This document shows positions 41,959 to 50,451 of a DNA stretch of 64,000 bases, piece by piece (position 1 is the first letter of the stretch; every line of letters starts with the position of its first letter). The notes beneath the pieces were generated by a model, which searched no databases, was not told the DNA's origin, and worked only from the letters and a program-made list of their open reading frames with translations. A program made the position numbers and the translations under genes. The stretch covers positions 3,921,960 to 3,985,959 of the forward strand of contig NZ_CP104003.1 of NCBI RefSeq assembly GCF_025231485.1, given 5' to 3'. This stretch comes from Salinirubellus salinus. Lineage in GTDB: Archaea; Halobacteriota; Halobacteria; Halobacteriales; Haloarculaceae.

Positions 41959-42027
41959 ATGCCAGCAGCTAGCGACCGACGGTACCCGGCCGACGACGGA
42001 CGCGACCGCTCGACGGAGGCCCGGTGA
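41959..42027 (+). CDS. 22-residue leader ORF coupled to CoA-transferase copy 3
   Basis: The frame encodes a 22-residue peptide rich in Arg and Asp (opening MPAASDRRYPADDGRD). Its TGA shares one base with the ATG at 42027 (TGATG), and its ATG sits at the expected transcription start. Translation would run straight into the CoA-transferase gene. It has no recognisable domain; a coupling or attenuation role is possible. Confidence 0.4.
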   Translation: MPAASDRRYPADDGRDRSTEAR

Positions 42028-43253
42028 TGGTCGGGGAGGCCGAACACCCCGACGGCGACACTGGTCCGCTCGACGGTGTGACGGTGCTCGACGCCTCACG
42101 CGTGCTCGCGGGACCGTTCTGTACGATGCAACTGGGTGACCTCGGCGCGGACGTCGTCAAGATCGAACGGCGGGACGGTGGCGACCAGACCCGCGGCTGG
42201 CACCCGCCGACGTACGGCGACAGCGACGAGAGCGCCTACTACCTCTCTATCAACCGGAACAAGCGGTCGGTGACGCTGAACCTCGCCAGCGACGAGGGGC
42301 GAGCGGTGTTCCGCGACCTCGCGAGCGAGGCCGACGTCCTCGTCGAGAACTTCCGCGTCGGGAAGATGGCCGAGTGGGGGCTCGACTACGCGGACCTCCA
42401 CGAGGAGAACCCGGGGCTCGTCTACTGCTCGCTGTCCGGCTACGGCGAGTGGGGTCCCGACCGCGACCGCGCGGCGTACGACATCGTGATGCAGGCCGAG
42501 GCCGGGATGATGAGTATCACCGGGGTCGAGGACGGCCCGCCGGTCCGCGTCGGCGTCGCCATCGCCGACATCGGCGCGGGGATGTACTGCACGCAGGCCA
42601 TCCTCGCGGCGCTGTTCGCCCGCGAGTTCGGCGACGGGACGGGCCAGAAGATCGACGTCAGCCTGTTCGACGGGCAGGTGGCGTGGATGACGTACATGGC
42701 GTCGAACTACTTCGCCACCGGCGACCCGCCGGGGCGGATGGGGAGCAAGCACCCGACCATCGCGCCGTATCAGGCGTTCGCCACGCGGGACGGCTACGTG
42801 GTCGTCGCCGTCTCCTCCGAACACATGTGGCCTCGGTTCTGCCGTGCGATCGACCGCGAGGACCTCGTCGACGACCCCCGGTTCGAGGTCAACGCGAAGC
42901 GCGTCGAGAACCGCGAGACGCTCGACGCCCTGCTGGACGAGGAACTGGCCGACTACACCACCGACGAGCTGATGACCCGGCTCGACGAGACCGGCGTCCC
43001 CGCCAGTCCCGTCCAGTCGCTCGACGAGGTGTTCGACCGCGAGCAGGTCCGTGCCCGAGGGATGCGGCAGTCGGTCGAGCACCCCACCGCCGGCTCGGTG
43101 GAGATGCCGGGGAGCCCGATGTTCTTCTCGTCGACGCCCGCGACCATCCGACGGCACCCGCCGCTCCACGGCGAACACACGGACGAGGTGCTGACCGAGT
43201 ACGGCTACACCGAGGCCGACATCGAGCGGCTACGCGAGGGAGAGATCGTCTGA
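42027..43253 (+). CDS. Family III CoA-transferase (CaiB/BaiF type), copy 3 of 5
   Basis: The 408-residue protein has GVTVLDASRVLAGPFCTMQL, LGADVVKIE, RNKRSVTLNL and the probable catalytic Asp181 in VAIADIGAGMY. ATG 42027 is used; GTG 42024 is in frame directly before. A SnoaL-like gene follows 43 bp downstream on the same strand, each with its own AT-rich start region. The family spans formyl-, succinyl-, carnitine- and mesaconyl-CoA transferases; substrate unknown. Confidence 0.9.
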   Translation: MVGEAEHPDGDTGPLDGVTVLDASRVLAGPFCTMQLGDLGADVVKIERRDGGDQTRGWHPPTYGDSDESAYYLSINRNKRSVTLNLASDEGRAVFRDLASEADVLVENFRVGKMAEWGLDYADLHEENPGLVYCSLSGYGEWGPDRDRAAYDIVMQAEAGMMSITGVEDGPPVRVGVAIADIGAGMYCTQAILAALFAREFGDGTGQKIDVSLFDGQVAWMTYMASNYFATGDPPGRMGSKHPTIAPYQAFATRDGYVVVAVSSEHMWPRFCRAIDREDLVDDPRFEVNAKRVENRETLDALLDEELADYTTDELMTRLDETGVPASPVQSLDEVFDREQVRARGMRQSVEHPTAGSVEMPGSPMFFSSTPATIRRHPPLHGEHTDEVLTEYGYTEADIERLREGEIV

Positions 43254-43296
43254 GGCGGGGGCGAACGGCTAAGCGCCCCTCCGACGAACCCGCGGC

Positions 43297-43755
43297 ATGG
43301 CTCCCACCGACACCGCGGTACAGGAACTGCTGGACGCCCGCGCCATCGAGACGCTCCGGTACCGCTACTGCCAGCACGTCGACCGCCACGAGTACCGCGA
43401 GTGGGCGTCGCTGTTCGCCCCCGACGGGACGTTCACGTCGGACCTCCCGAACCGGGACGTCTACACCGGCCCCGACGAGATCTACCAGTTCGCCCGCGAC
43501 GTGCTCGACAACCCCGACGCACCCAACGCGGGCTACCTCTACTCGACACACGTCGCGGTGAACCCGGTGATCGAGGTGACGGACGACGCGGCGACCGGCC
43601 ACTGGTACTTCTTCCTCCGCTACGCGCTGGCGAACGGGACGAGCGGCTTCAAACACGGCCACTACGACGAGACGTACCGGCGGGTCGAGGACGAGTGGAA
43701 GTTCGCGTCCGTCCGGGTGGGGTTCGACTCGGCGGGGACGTTCGAGCCGGTCTAG
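43297..43755 (+). CDS. SnoaL-like/NTF2-fold protein
   Basis: The 152-residue protein opens with AVQELLDARAIETLRYRYCQHVDRHEYREWASLFAPDGTF, the usual start of the SnoaL-like domain (SnoaL_4 type), and ends with the WKFASVRVGFDS strand. Related proteins include small hydratases, isomerases and the beta subunit fold of ring-hydroxylating dioxygenases. TATA-like ggctaag is about 24-32 nt upstream. Its TAG stop overlaps the minus-strand stop of the DUF3179 gene by three bases. Confidence 0.8.
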   Translation: MAPTDTAVQELLDARAIETLRYRYCQHVDRHEYREWASLFAPDGTFTSDLPNRDVYTGPDEIYQFARDVLDNPDAPNAGYLYSTHVAVNPVIEVTDDAATGHWYFFLRYALANGTSGFKHGHYDETYRRVEDEWKFASVRVGFDSAGTFEPV

Positions 43756-44960
43756 TCCCGAGAGAAGGTGTAGTCCCCGTACACGGTCGTGTCGGGGTTG
43801 AAGTCCCGCCACGTCTCCCAGAACAGCTGTGGGACGTCCGTCGCCCGGACGAGCCGCTCCCCCTCGAACGGGCCGTCGACGGCCAGGCCGGTGAGCCGGC
43901 GCCAGCGCGAGCCCCCCGCCCGGAGGTGTCTGTCGTCCCACGCCTCGAAGGTGAGCGTCCGGCCCCGGACGCGCCGTTCGTACGCGACCAGCGAGGTGCC
44001 GGGCGCGACGGTGACGACGACGGGTACCCCGCCGACGACGTCGTTGACGACACGCTCCTCGACCACGACCGGGAGGGGATACGCACGGGCCGCCACACCG
44101 TACTCGACGCCGAGGACGTGTGTGAACTGCCCGCGGTCGAAGTCGGCTGCCTCGGGGCTCCCCGGGGCGCGCGTCGCGGGCTGGAGGTAGGTGCCGGTCG
44201 CGTTCATGCCGGGCTGGCCGTAGTAGAGCGGCTTCGAGAGCGGTGGTGGCAACAGCACCGCCGTGTCGGGGAACTCCTCACGCCACGCCCCCCACTTCGT
44301 CAGCGTCGACGGGACGAGCTCGAGGCGTTCGCCCGTCAGCTCACCGTTGATGGCGACCATCTCCGCCTGTGTCCAGAGACTCCTCGTCTCGCGGTCGTAC
44401 ATCACGAGGTTGAGCTTCCAGAGCAGTCCGCTCACGCCGAACGTCGCCTCCTCTCCGCGGACCTCTCGGACGGCGACGATGCTCGAGGCACACACCGGAC
44501 AGTAGGTGACGAGCAGCGGCCCGTGGAACTCGTCGTTCACGACCTCGTGGCCGGCGAGGACCCGCAGTGGGTACGCGCGGGCCTCGCCCTCGCGGACGAC
44601 CCCGACGACCGTGTCGTGGTCGGTGAGCCGCGGCTCGGTCTGGAACTCCCGCTCGGTCCCCGGAAAGTGCGTTATCGTGAGGTCGGCCCAGTCGGGCCCG
44701 AACGCCGGCTCCGTGATGGATCGGATGGCGTCCTTCGGGAGGCCGTTCAACATGTCCGCGACGGGGATGGGCAGCGCTTCGTCCGCGACGCGGCCGTAGT
44801 CGGCGGGGTCGCCCCGAGCAGCAGGCGGCTCCGTCTCGGCCGGCGTCGACGTGGGTGACGGAGCCTCGTCGTCGCGGCGGGGGGTGAACGCGGCGTAGCC
44901 CAACGCCCCGGCCGCGGTGCCGACGCCAGCGAGTCCGAGGAGGAGCTGTCGGCGGTGCAT
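43752..44960 (-). CDS. DUF3179-domain exported protein
   Basis: The 402-residue protein has an N-terminal MHRRQLLLGLAGVGTAAGALGYAA signal-like segment with a twin-Arg start, followed by a Pro/Thr/Glu linker to about residue 50. The body has the DUF3179 pattern, including GPLLVTYCPVCASSIVA (a CPxC motif) and WTQAEMVAINGELTG. Function is unknown; the CPxC could be redox-active or bind metal. It is likely exported. It overlaps the end of the SnoaL-like gene and appears unrelated to the catabolic operons. Confidence 0.85.
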   Translation of the reverse strand: MHRRQLLLGLAGVGTAAGALGYAAFTPRRDDEAPSPTSTPAETEPPAARGDPADYGRVADEALPIPVADMLNGLPKDAIRSITEPAFGPDWADLTITHFPGTEREFQTEPRLTDHDTVVGVVREGEARAYPLRVLAGHEVVNDEFHGPLLVTYCPVCASSIVAVREVRGEEATFGVSGLLWKLNLVMYDRETRSLWTQAEMVAINGELTGERLELVPSTLTKWGAWREEFPDTAVLLPPPLSKPLYYGQPGMNATGTYLQPATRAPGSPEAADFDRGQFTHVLGVEYGVAARAYPLPVVVEERVVNDVVGGVPVVVTVAPGTSLVAYERRVRGRTLTFEAWDDRHLRAGGSRWRRLTGLAVDGPFEGERLVRATDVPQLFWETWRDFNPDTTVYGDYTFSRD

Positions 44961-45052
44961 CGACGACGGTACGCGCAGGTCCGGTGAAAGCGCTATCGCG
45001 GTCTGGCGCCCCGTGCACAAGCCACAGTCGCGTACCGTAGGAGGCAACAGGG

Positions 45053-45059
45053 TTTATAC
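45053..45059 (+). promoter_or_regulatory. TATA box upstream of the CoA-transferase/HMGL-like operon
   Basis: tttatac stands out at 45053-45059 but is about 90 nt from the ATG at 45147, so a leader of about 60 nt is expected, unusual here. A GTG at 45094 opens a 31-codon frame overlapping the gene, but evidence for its use is weak. Confidence 0.4.
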
Positions 45060-45146
45060 CCGCTGCCACTAAACCGGGTAGCAACGTCGCCACGTGACCG
45101 TCCGGCTGCCAGCCGACCGACACGGGCGAGTATCGCACCACTACAC

Positions 45147-46358
45147 ATGTCAGAACCACACGAGGCCGTGGGACCGCTCGACGGGTTGACCGTCATCGAG
45201 GCCGGGTCGATGATCTCCGGTCCGACCGTCGGGCGACTCATGGCCGACTTCGGCGCAGACGTCATCAAGATCGAACACCCCGAGTTCGGCGACCACCTGC
45301 GGAACTTCGGCCCAAAGAAGAACGGGGCCGGGCTCTGGTGGAAGTACCTCGGCCGGAACAAACGGTCGGTCACCCTGAACCTCGGGAGCGAACGCGGGCA
45401 GGTCGTCTTCGAGGACCTCGTGAGCGAGGCCGACGTGCTCGTCGAGAACTTCCGCCCGGGCACCTTCGAGAAGTGGAACCTCGGCTACGACCGCCTGCGT
45501 GAGCTGAACCCCGACCTCGTGATGCTTCGCCTCTCGGGGTTCGGGCAGGACGGCCCGTACGCCGAGCGGCCGGGGTTCGGCACGCTCGCGGAGGCGATGT
45601 CCGGGTTCGCGTATCTCAACGGCTTCCCCGATCGGCCGCCGCTGTTGCCGCCGACGGGGCTCGCCGACGGCATCGCCGCCCTCTACTCGACGTTCGCCGT
45701 GATGTTCGCGCTCTACCACCGCGACGTGAACGGCGGGTCGGGACAGGTCATCGACACCAGCCTCATCGAGCCCATCTTCTCGCTGCTCGGTCCACAGCCG
45801 CTCCGCTACGACCAGCTGGGCGAGATCGAGTCCCGGTCCGGGAACCAGTCGACCAGCAGCGCGCCGCGGAACGTCTACCAGACGGGCGACGACCGGTACG
45901 TCGCCATCTCGGCCAGCGCCCAACCCATCGCGATGCGGGTGTTCGACGCCATCGACCGCCCCGACCTGAAGGACGACCCGCGGTTCGAGACGAACGCGAG
46001 ACGGCTGGCGAACGTCGACGAACTCGACGCCATCATCGAGGGGTGGATGGACGAGCACACCCGGGCGGAGGTGCTGGAGGCGTTCGAGGCGGCGGACGCG
46101 ACCATCGCCCCCATCTACAACGTCGAGGACATCCTCGCCGACGAGCACTACCAGGCCCGCGACGCCGTGGTCGGTATCGCGGACGAACAGCTCGGGGAGG
46201 CGCGCGTGCAGGACGCGTTCCCGCGGTTCTCCGAGACGCCCGGCCGCGTCGAGTATCTCGGTCCCGAACTCGGTGCCCACAACGACGCGGTGTACGGCGG
46301 CCGGCTCGGCTACGACGACGACACGCTCGCGGAACTCGAATCCGAGGGGGTCATCTGA
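45147..46358 (+). CDS. Family III CoA-transferase (CaiB/BaiF type), copy 4 of 5
   Basis: The 403-residue protein has GLTVIEAGSMISGPTVGRLM, FGADVIKIEHPEFGDHLRNFG and the probable catalytic Asp174 in TGLADGIAALY. It leads a five-gene operon: CoA-transferase, HMG-CoA-lyase-like, aconitase-type large and small subunits, with an acyl-CoA dehydrogenase close behind. Its TGA shares a base with the next ATG. It likely makes the CoA ester that the lyase-like enzyme cleaves. It is most like copy 2 at 20851, which is also paired with a C-C lyase. Confidence 0.9.
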   Translation: MSEPHEAVGPLDGLTVIEAGSMISGPTVGRLMADFGADVIKIEHPEFGDHLRNFGPKKNGAGLWWKYLGRNKRSVTLNLGSERGQVVFEDLVSEADVLVENFRPGTFEKWNLGYDRLRELNPDLVMLRLSGFGQDGPYAERPGFGTLAEAMSGFAYLNGFPDRPPLLPPTGLADGIAALYSTFAVMFALYHRDVNGGSGQVIDTSLIEPIFSLLGPQPLRYDQLGEIESRSGNQSTSSAPRNVYQTGDDRYVAISASAQPIAMRVFDAIDRPDLKDDPRFETNARRLANVDELDAIIEGWMDEHTRAEVLEAFEAADATIAPIYNVEDILADEHYQARDAVVGIADEQLGEARVQDAFPRFSETPGRVEYLGPELGAHNDAVYGGRLGYDDDTLAELESEGVI

Positions 46359-47308
46359 TGCGGCTCCCCGACGCGGTCCACGTCGTCGAGATGCTCCCGC
46401 GCGACGGCTTCCAGCGACTGGACGAGTTCGTCCCGACCGACGAGAAGGTCGCCATCATCGACCGACTGAGCGAGACGGGCGTCGACGAGATCGAGATCTC
46501 GTCGTTCACCCACCCGAAGGCCGTCCCCACGCTCAGAGACGCGGACGAGGTGGCGAAGCGGATCGAACGACGTGACGACGTGGCGTACCGTGCGCTCGTC
46601 CCGAACCTCCGGGGGATGGAGCGGGCGGTCGACGCCGAGGTCGACAAGGTGAACGCACTCGTCACCGTCAGCGAGACGTACACGGAGAAGAACGTCAACA
46701 GCACCCGCGAGGCGGTGCTCGCGGGGATGGACGACATCGTCGAACTGGCCCACGACCACGGCATCGAGGTGGAGTGTGGGATGGGGACGAGCTTCTACTG
46801 CCCGTACGAGGGTCGGATCGACCCCGAGGAGACGCTCGGGGTGGTCGACCGCGTCGTCGAGGCCGGCGTCGACGAGGTGACGCTGGCGACGACGATGGGG
46901 CTCGCCAACCCCGTCGAGGTCTCCGAGATGTTCTCGGCCGTGTTCGAGCGCCACCCCGACCTCGACGTGGGACTCCACCTCCACGACACCAACGGGATGA
47001 GTCTCGCCAACACGCTCGCGGCGATGGACTGCGGCGTCGACCGGTTCGACGCCTCCGTCTGCGGGCTCGGCGGCGGCGTCGTCCTCGCCGAGGGACTGTC
47101 GGGCGTCGGCAACACCCCCACCGAGGACCTCGTCCACATGCTCTCGCGGATGGGCGTCGACACCCGCGCCGACTTCGCCACCGTCGAGACCGTGGCCGAC
47201 GAGGTGCGCGAGCGACTGGGGCTCGGCGCGACGAGCCACGTCCTCATGGGCGGCACCGTCGAGAACGTGCTCCGTACGATGGGGAGCGACGACGGAGGGA
47301 CGGCATGA
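46358..47308 (+). CDS. HMG-CoA lyase-like protein with altered lid cysteine
   Basis: The 316-residue DRE-TIM-type barrel has Arg15-Asp16 (LPRDGFQ), metal-binding His207/His209 (HLHDTNG) and Asn252 (VGNTPTED), as in HMG-CoA lyase. The active-site lid motif, normally GLGGC, reads C235-G-L-G-G-G240, so the catalytic Cys is replaced by Gly while a Cys appears four residues earlier. It could cleave a different hydroxyacyl-CoA or work with a moved Cys. It is coupled to genes on both sides (TGATG and ATGA). Neighbouring aconitase-type genes suggest a citramalyl- or alkyl-malyl-type substrate rather than leucine breakdown. Confidence 0.83.
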   Translation: MRLPDAVHVVEMLPRDGFQRLDEFVPTDEKVAIIDRLSETGVDEIEISSFTHPKAVPTLRDADEVAKRIERRDDVAYRALVPNLRGMERAVDAEVDKVNALVTVSETYTEKNVNSTREAVLAGMDDIVELAHDHGIEVECGMGTSFYCPYEGRIDPEETLGVVDRVVEAGVDEVTLATTMGLANPVEVSEMFSAVFERHPDLDVGLHLHDTNGMSLANTLAAMDCGVDRFDASVCGLGGGVVLAEGLSGVGNTPTEDLVHMLSRMGVDTRADFATVETVADEVRERLGLGATSHVLMGGTVENVLRTMGSDDGGTA

Positions 47309-48627
47309 CGGGCAAGACGCTCGCCGAGAAGCTCCTCTCGGCGAAGGCCGGCGAGGACGTCCGTGCGGGCGACTACATCGAAGCGCAGGTGGACGTGGCG
47401 ATGGCACACGACATCACCGGTCCGCTCGCGTTCCAGACGTTCGAGGAGGTGACCGGCGGTGAGGGTGACCTGTTCGCGCCAGGCCGCACCATCTTGACCA
47501 TCGACCACCACGCGCCCGCCGACGGGGTGCAGGCGGCGAACAACCACAACGCCATCCGCGAGTTCGCGGCCGAACACGGCGCGCACCAGTACGACGTCGG
47601 CGACGGCATCTGCCACCAGGTGCTCATCGAGGAGGGCCACGTCGCCCCGGGTGACCTCGTCATCGGTGCGGACTCGCACTCGACGACGTACGGCGGCATC
47701 GGCGCGTTCGGGACGGGTGTCGGCTCCTCGGACCTCGGCACGGCGCTCGCCACGGGCGAACTCTGGTTCCGTGTCCCCGAGACGCTGCGGTTCGTCGTGG
47801 AGGGAGACCTCCCCGAGGGCGTCTACGCGAAGGACCTCATCCTCCGGTTCATCGGGGACGTGGGGTTCGCGGGCTGTACGTACATGGCCGCGGAGTACGT
47901 CGGATCGACCGTCGAATCGCTCCCCGTCCACCAGCGACTCGTCCTCACCAACATGGCCATCGAGATGGGCGGGAAGACCGGACTCGTGCCCGCCGACGAC
48001 CGCGTGGCTCGCTTCCTCGAGGCCGAGACCGGGCAGGCAGTCGAGTTGCCCGCCCCCGAGGACCGCCGCTCGGACGACGACGCCGAGTTCGCCAGCGTCC
48101 ACGAGTACCGCGCCGAGGAGCTAGCGCCGCAGGTGTCGAAACCGTCGAACCCCGAGAACGCCGTCGACGTGGGCGAGGTCGCGGGGACGGACGTCGACCA
48201 GCTGTTCGTCGGCACCTGCACCAACGGGCGATACGAGGACATCTCGCTGGTCGCCTCGGTGCTGGAGGGCGAGACGCTCGCGTCCGGCACCCGGATGGTC
48301 GTGGTGCCGGCGTCGGGGTCCGTGTACCGCAAGCTCCTCGCGACCGGCGAGATGGCGACGCTCGTCGACGCCGGCGCCGTCGTCCAGGCGGCCGGCTGTG
48401 GCCCCTGTGCCGGCTACCACCAGGGCGTGCTCGGCGACGGCGACGTCTGTCTCGCCACCGCCAACCGGAACTTCCCCGGCCGTGAAGGCTCGATGGAGTC
48501 GTCGGTGTACCTGGCGAGCCCCGCGACCGTCGCGGTGTCGGCGCTGTACGGCGAGATCACCGACCCACGCGAGTACGACGGGCTGCCACGGTTCGACGAC
48601 CACGCGCTCGCGGAGGTGGAGGCGTGA
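47305..48627 (+). CDS. Aconitase-superfamily hydratase, large subunit, set 2
   Basis: The 440-residue protein has the cluster cysteines in VGTCTNGRYED and AAGCGPCAGYHQG, and GADSHSTTYGGIGAFGTGVGSSD. It is a paralogue of the product at 27365 but not a close copy. It starts inside the stop of the HMGL-like gene and is followed by its small subunit with GTGA overlap. LeuC-like homoaconitase, citramalate isomerase and dimethylmaleate hydratase are the alternatives; the absence of other leucine genes argues against isopropylmalate isomerase. Confidence 0.88.
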   Translation: MTGKTLAEKLLSAKAGEDVRAGDYIEAQVDVAMAHDITGPLAFQTFEEVTGGEGDLFAPGRTILTIDHHAPADGVQAANNHNAIREFAAEHGAHQYDVGDGICHQVLIEEGHVAPGDLVIGADSHSTTYGGIGAFGTGVGSSDLGTALATGELWFRVPETLRFVVEGDLPEGVYAKDLILRFIGDVGFAGCTYMAAEYVGSTVESLPVHQRLVLTNMAIEMGGKTGLVPADDRVARFLEAETGQAVELPAPEDRRSDDDAEFASVHEYRAEELAPQVSKPSNPENAVDVGEVAGTDVDQLFVGTCTNGRYEDISLVASVLEGETLASGTRMVVVPASGSVYRKLLATGEMATLVDAGAVVQAAGCGPCAGYHQGVLGDGDVCLATANRNFPGREGSMESSVYLASPATVAVSALYGEITDPREYDGLPRFDDHALAEVEA

Positions 48628-49133
48628 CCGACCCGAGCACACCTGCGAGAGCGTGGGTGTTCGGCGACGACGTCGACACCGACCAGATCGCCCCCTCGCG
48701 GTTCATCGTCTCCTCGGACCCCGAGGAACTCGCCGAGCACGCGTTCAACGACCTCCGACCCGAGTTCGCCGCCGAGGTCGAGGCGGGCGAGTTCGTCGTG
48801 GCGGGGACGAACTTCGGGAGCGGCTCCTCGCGCGAGCAGGCCCCACTCGCGCTCGCGGGGGCCGGGGTGGCGGGCATCGTCGCCCAGTCGTTCGCCCGCA
48901 TCTTCTTCCGGAACTGCATCAACCTCGGGCTCCCGGTGCTCATCTGCCCCGAGGTGGGGAACGTCTCCGACGGCGACGAGATCAGCATGGACCTCGACGC
49001 GGGTCTCGTCGAGAACCACACGACGGGCGAGCAGTACGATGCCGAGCCACTGCCCCCGTTCCTGCAGGAACTCGTCGACGTGGGCGGGCTGAAGGCGTAC
49101 ACGAAGGCCAAGCTCGCTGCCGACCGGGAGTGA
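48624..49133 (+). CDS. Aconitase-superfamily hydratase, small subunit, set 2
   Basis: The 169-residue swivel-domain protein has DVDTDQIAPSRFI and NFGSGSSREQAPLAL. It starts with GTG overlapping the large-subunit stop. A length near 170 residues is normal for LeuD-type archaeal subunits. It completes a heterodimeric hydratase made together with the HMGL-like lyase. Confidence 0.88.
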   Translation: MTDPSTPARAWVFGDDVDTDQIAPSRFIVSSDPEELAEHAFNDLRPEFAAEVEAGEFVVAGTNFGSGSSREQAPLALAGAGVAGIVAQSFARIFFRNCINLGLPVLICPEVGNVSDGDEISMDLDAGLVENHTTGEQYDAEPLPPFLQELVDVGGLKAYTKAKLAADRE

Positions 49134-49177
49134 CCCGCGTGACGAACGTTCAAGACGTGACGGCCGGAAGGTGGCGT

Positions 49178-49273
49178 ATGCCTGCACGCACCCCTCCGGC
49201 CGCGCCCCGGTGCTCGTCGCTCGCCCGCGTCTGTCGGTCCGCTCCGCTCGACACTCCCGACGGTGGTCGCTGA
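49178..49273 (+). CDS. 31-residue leader ORF coupled to the acyl-CoA dehydrogenase at 49273 (tentative)
   Basis: An ATG at 49178 opens a Pro/Arg-rich 31-codon frame whose TGA shares one base with the dehydrogenase ATG (TGATG). The only TATA-like candidate, cgttcaaga about 25-33 nt upstream, is weak. The dehydrogenase frame itself is open upstream to 49171, but that extension is unlike the family. Confidence 0.3.
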   Translation: MPARTPPAAPRCSSLARVCRSAPLDTPDGGR

Positions 49274-50439
49274 TGGACGCCTTCGAGACCGACATCGCCG
49301 ACGGCGTCCTCTCCGACGAGCACCGGATGCTCCGGGCCGAGACCCGGAGGTTCGTGACCAACGAGGTGCTCCCGGAGGCGCGCGAGCGCGACCCCGAGAA
49401 GGCGAACATGTCGGCCGAACTCGTCGACCAGCTCGCCGAGATGGGCTTCTTCGGCATCCTCGTCGACGAGGCGTACGACGGCCTCGGCCTCGACCTGAAG
49501 GCCTACGCCGTCATCGCGGAGGAGTTGTCGAGAGGCTGGCTCAGCGTCGGCAGCATCATCGCTCGCGGGCAGAGCCTCGCGGGTGCGACCGAGGCACAGC
49601 GCGAGTACTACCTCCCGAAGATGGCCCGTGGCGAACTGCTCAAGGCCATCGCCATCTCCGAACCGGGCGCGGGCTCGGACGTGGCGAACATGCGCACGCG
49701 AGCGGAGCGCGACGGTGACGAGTACGTGCTGAACGGGCAGAAGATGTGGACCACGTTCGCGAAGGGTGCCGACTTCATCCTGACGTACGCGGTCACCGAC
49801 CCGGACGCGGAGCCGGCGTACACCGGTATCTCGGGGTTCATCGTCGAGAAGCCCGCGGGCACCTTCGACCGCGAGGGACTGAGCGGGCAGCGCGTGAACA
49901 AGATCGGCTACCACGGCTGGGACACCTGGATGGTGAACTTCGACGACGTGCGCGTCCCCGCCGACACGCTCGTGGGCGAGGCGGAGGGGAAGGGGTTCTA
50001 CCAGATCGTGGAGTTCTTCGAGGAGGGGCGGGTCCACACCGCGGCGCGAGCGGTCGGACTGGCACGGGCCGCGCTGGAGGACTCGCTGTCGTACAGCCGG
50101 GAGCGCGAGCAGTTCGGCCAACCCATCGGCGAGTTCCAGGCGACCCGATTCAAGTTGGCCGAGATGGCGACGAAGGTCGAGGCCGCGCGGGCGCTGACGC
50201 TGCTCGTCGCGGAGGCCGTCGACCGTGGCGAGCGGGCCGACGCGCAGGCCGCGATGGCGAAACTGTTCGCCACGGACGTCGCCGAGGAGGTGACGAGCGA
50301 GGGTATCCAGATCCACGGCGGCTACGGCTACACCACCGACTTCGACGTCGAGCGCCACTGGCGCGACGCCCGGCTCACACGCATCTTCGAGGGGACCAAC
50401 GAGATCCAGAAGCGCATCATCGCCGACCGGCTGTTCTGA
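49273..50439 (+). CDS. Acyl-CoA dehydrogenase
   Basis: The 388-residue protein has AIAISEPGAGSDVANMRT, DTWMVNFDDVRVPADTLVG, EREQFGQPIGEFQATRFKLAEMA and a C-terminal IQIHGGYGYTTDFDVERHWRDARLTRIFEGTNEIQ typical of short/branched-chain acyl-CoA dehydrogenases. ATG 49273 is chosen because MDAFETDI starts the family's first helix; the 34-residue upstream extension is Arg/Ser-rich. It lies 139 bp beyond the hydratase genes and is convergent with CoA-transferase copy 5. Confidence 0.92.
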   Translation: MDAFETDIADGVLSDEHRMLRAETRRFVTNEVLPEARERDPEKANMSAELVDQLAEMGFFGILVDEAYDGLGLDLKAYAVIAEELSRGWLSVGSIIARGQSLAGATEAQREYYLPKMARGELLKAIAISEPGAGSDVANMRTRAERDGDEYVLNGQKMWTTFAKGADFILTYAVTDPDAEPAYTGISGFIVEKPAGTFDREGLSGQRVNKIGYHGWDTWMVNFDDVRVPADTLVGEAEGKGFYQIVEFFEEGRVHTAARAVGLARAALEDSLSYSREREQFGQPIGEFQATRFKLAEMATKVEAARALTLLVAEAVDRGERADAQAAMAKLFATDVAEEVTSEGIQIHGGYGYTTDFDVERHWRDARLTRIFEGTNEIQKRIIADRLF

Positions 50440-50451
50440 GGCCCCGCGACC

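Noticed and set aside
45094-45189. GTG leader ORF before CoA-transferase copy 4
   Set aside because: It overlaps the gene start by 43 bases, has no fitting TATA spacing and no coupling geometry.
49171-49272. N-terminal extension of the acyl-CoA dehydrogenase
   Set aside because: The 34 added residues are Arg/Ser-rich and unlike the family; the ATG at 49273 matches the first family helix.
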